DNA from: Paenibacillus lacisoli
GTDB taxonomy: Bacteria; Bacillota; Bacilli; Paenibacillales; Paenibacillaceae
DNA length: 64,000 nucleotides
Assembly (NCBI RefSeq): GCF_030580655.1
Contig: NZ_JAUQTB010000016.1
Span: forward strand, 1 to 64,000
Reading direction: 5' to 3'
A program made the translations under genes and the position numbers. Under the pieces are notes generated by a model. That model saw only the letters and a program-made list of their open reading frames with translations. It was not told the origin of the DNA and searched no databases. Below, piece by piece: positions 59,111 to 64,000 of the stretch; within the stretch, counting starts at the first letter, position 1; every line of letters begins with the position of its first letter.

Positions 59111-60508
59111 TTAACCGATACTTCCTTCCATTTCGAACTTGATGAGACGGTTCATCTCAACCGCGTACTCCATCGGCAGTTCCTTCGTGAACGGCTCGAT
59201 GAAGCCCATAACGATCATCTGCGTGGCTTCTGCTTCGCTCAGACCGCGGCTCATCAGGTAGAAGAGCTGGTCTTCCGACACCTTGGACACGGTTGCTTCG
59301 TGCTCCAGGGTGATGTTGTCATTGAAAATCTCGTTGTACGGAATTGTATCCGAAGTCGACTGATTATCCAGAATCAATGTATCGCACTTGATATTAGATT
59401 TAGCACCTTCCGCCTGACGGCCGAAGGAAGCCAGACCACGGTAGGTTACTTTACCGCCATGCTTACTGATCGATTTCGATACGATCGTAGAAGTGGTATC
59501 TGGTGCAAGGTGGATCATTTTCGCACCAGCATCCTGATGCTGACCTTTACCTGCTACTGCGATGGACAGTACCATACCTTTGGCGCCACGGCCTTTCAGT
59601 ACGACTGCAGGGTATTTCATGGTCAGCTTGGAACCGATGTTGCCATCGACCCATTCCATTGTCGCATTCTCTTCTGCAACTGCACGCTTCGTAACGAGGT
59701 TGAAAATGTTCGGCGCCCAGTTCTGGATCGTTGTATAACGCACACGTGCGTTCTTCTTTGCAATGATCTCAACGACCGCACTGTGCAGGGAGTTCGTGCT
59801 GTAGATCGGCGCTGTACAGCCTTCTACGTAGTGTACGAAGCTATCCTCATCAGCAATAATCAGCGTACGCTCGAACTGACCCATGTTCTCGGAGTTAATG
59901 CGGAAGTACGCCTGCAGCGGAATTTCACATTTTACACCTTTGGGTACGTAGATAAAACTTCCGCCGGACCATACAGCACTATTCAATGCAGCAAATTTGT
60001 TGTCCGCTGGCGGTACTACCGTTGCGAAATACTCCTTCAGAATCTCCGGGTGCTCTCTCAGAGCTGTGTCTGTATCCATGAAGATCACGCCCTGATCTTC
60101 CAGGTCCTTCTGCATGTTGTGATAAACAACCTCAGATTCATACTGGGCAGATACACCGGCCAGGAACTTCTGTTCCGCTTCAGGAATACCCAGCTTGTCG
60201 AAGGTTTCCTTGATTTCAGCAGGAACCTCTTCCCAAGTCTTGCCCTGCTTCTCCGAAGGTCTTACATAGTACTGAATGTCGTTAAAATCCAGTTCACTCA
60301 GATCTCCGCCCCATTCCGGCATGGACATCTTCTCGAACTGCTTGAGGGATTTCAGACGGAAGTCCAGCATCCACTCGGGTTCGCCTTTAATTTTGGAGAT
60401 TTCCTTAACAATTTCAGGCGTCAGACCTTTACCAGTCTGGAAAATCGCTTTATGTTCATCACGGAAGCCATATTTATACTCTTCCATTTCAGGTGCTTTT
60501 TTAGCCAT
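59111..60508 (-). CDS. sufB: Fe-S cluster scaffold protein SufB
   Basis: 465 residues. Part of the SufBCD complex that builds Fe-S clusters. [60 protein letters not shown] and [20 protein letters not shown] are standard. Last gene of the operon; AGGGAGGT upstream. Confidence 0.95.
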   Translation of the reverse strand: MAKKAPEMEEYKYGFRDEHKAIFQTGKGLTPEIVKEISKIKGEPEWMLDFRLKSLKQFEKMSMPEWGGDLSELDFNDIQYYVRPSEKQGKTWEEVPAEIKETFDKLGIPEAEQKFLAGVSAQYESEVVYHNMQKDLEDQGVIFMDTDTALREHPEILKEYFATVVPPADNKFAALNSAVWSGGSFIYVPKGVKCEIPLQAYFRINSENMGQFERTLIIADEDSFVHYVEGCTAPIYSTNSLHSAVVEIIAKKNARVRYTTIQNWAPNIFNLVTKRAVAEENATMEWVDGNIGSKLTMKYPAVVLKGRGAKGMVLSIAVAGKGQHQDAGAKMIHLAPDTTSTIVSKSISKHGGKVTYRGLASFGRQAEGAKSNIKCDTLILDNQSTSDTIPYNEIFNDNITLEHEATVSKVSEDQLFYLMSRGLSEAEATQMIVMGFIEPFTKELPMEYAVEMNRLIKFEMEGSIG

Positions 60509-60534
60509 GATAATACCTCCCTAACCTCTTGTCG

Positions 60535-63474
<2,940 letters not shown>

Positions 63475-63498
63475 CAGTGTTCCTCCTTCGTCTCTGTC

Positions 63499-64000
63499 TT
63501 ACGCTTCTTGGCCTACAGTTTCATCAACTATTCCGAGCTCTTCTTTGATCCAGTCGTAACCATCAGCTTCCAGACGCTCTGCCAGCTCAGGACCGCCAGA
63601 CTTCACGATACGGCCTTGCATCATAACGTGAACGAAATCAGGTTTGATGTAATTCAACAGACGCTGGTAGTGGGTAATAACTAGGAAACCACGGTCTTCG
63701 CTTCTCATAGCATTTACACCGTTTGCTACAATACGCAGGGCGTCGATATCCAGACCGGAGTCAATTTCGTCAAGCACGACAATTTTCGGATCCAGCAGCA
63801 GCATCTGCAAAATTTCGTTACGCTTCTTCTCACCGCCGGAGAAGCCTTCGTTCAAGTAACGGTGTGCAAATTCCGGGTTCATTTCGAGATCCTTCATTTT
63901 GCCTTCCATTTGACGGATAAATTTAATCAGGGAAATTTCATTGCCTTCACCGCGGCGGGCGTTGATTGCACTGCGAAGGAAGTCAGAATTTGTAACACCG
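63499..64000 (-). CDS. sufC: Fe-S assembly ATPase SufC (start beyond the window)
   Basis: ABC ATPase of the SufBCD complex. The visible 166 residues start with [20 protein letters not shown], then the signature [14 protein letters not shown], Walker [11 protein letters not shown] and H-loop LVITHYQ. The Walker A half lies right of base 64000. Confidence 0.93.
   Translation of the reverse strand, partial: GVTNSDFLRSAINARRGEGNEISLIKFIRQMEGKMKDLEMNPEFAHRYLNEGFSGGEKKRNEILQMLLLDPKIVVLDEIDSGLDIDALRIVANGVNAMRSEDRGFLVITHYQRLLNYIKPDFVHVMMQGRIVKSGGPELAERLEADGYDWIKEELGIVDETVGQEA

Overview
The window reads as Paenibacillus or a close relative, by inference from content and style: a CotJA-CotJB-CotJC spore-coat operon, a SufC-D-S-U-B iron-sulphur operon, S-layer-homology and copper-amine-oxidase-like surface proteins, a YHYH-motif protein, and many GTG/TTG starts behind strong GGAGG sites. 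It is host chromosome at both ends with one complete contractile-tailed (PBSX-type) prophage between them.

The main observation is where the prophage sits. The spore-coat/manganese-catalase gene cotJC is cut in two. Its first 64 codons lie at 50583-50774 (minus) behind cotJA and cotJB, and its last 125 codons plus stop lie at 113-490 (minus). Exactly 50,092 bp separate equivalent bases of the two halves, and an imperfect 22-bp direct repeat (16 of 22 identical) spans each junction. Joining the halves restores an in-frame 189-codon cotJC. The cut falls in the E-x-x-H motif, where manganese-catalase relatives have metal ligands. A large serine recombinase is the last gene of the element, ending 30 bp from the right junction. 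This is the layout of sporulation genes interrupted by excisable elements (skin in sigK, SPbeta in spsM), so cotJC may be rebuilt by excision in the sporulating mother cell. Excision itself is inferred, not seen.

Layout: 1-496 host DNA with the cotJC 3' part. 497-5570 is an accessory end with a YHYH/copper-amine-oxidase-like secreted protein, a broken P-loop kinase, a YolD-like mini-operon, a coiled-coil membrane protein, a small plus-strand gene (candidate excision factor) and a decayed gene. 5689-7117 amidase and holin. 7190-30230 is one long minus-strand late operon running (transcription order) terminase small and large subunits, portal, head morphogenesis, an inserted unknown gene, protease/scaffold, capsid, connectors, sheath, tube, tail chaperone with a -1 frameshift site, tape measure, baseplate XkdP-U types, tail fibre. 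30321-33899 is an accessory block (SLH protein, two small proteins, a P-loop ATPase). 33996 is an ArpU-type late regulator. 34589-37306 holds small early genes with repeated leaders and two decayed genes (MazG-like, DNA methyltransferase). 37303-45421 is replication/recombination: RecU, DnaB, helicase loader, initiator with internal iterons, MBL hydrolase, RecT-like protein, SbcC-like ATPase. 45546-48881 is the early/lysogeny control region with an operator array between divergent repressor-type genes, plus an ImmA/IrrE-type peptidase. 48940-50553 is the recombinase. 50508-64000 returns to host: cotJC 5' part, cotJB, cotJA, a CNNM/CBS transporter, a YfkAB-type radical SAM protein, two HD-GYP proteins, a 5'-nucleotidase, a MoaD-MoaE fusion, and the suf operon.

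All structural, replication and recombinase genes look intact; the decay is confined to accessory genes. The element may therefore be both an inducible phage and a developmentally excised intervening sequence.
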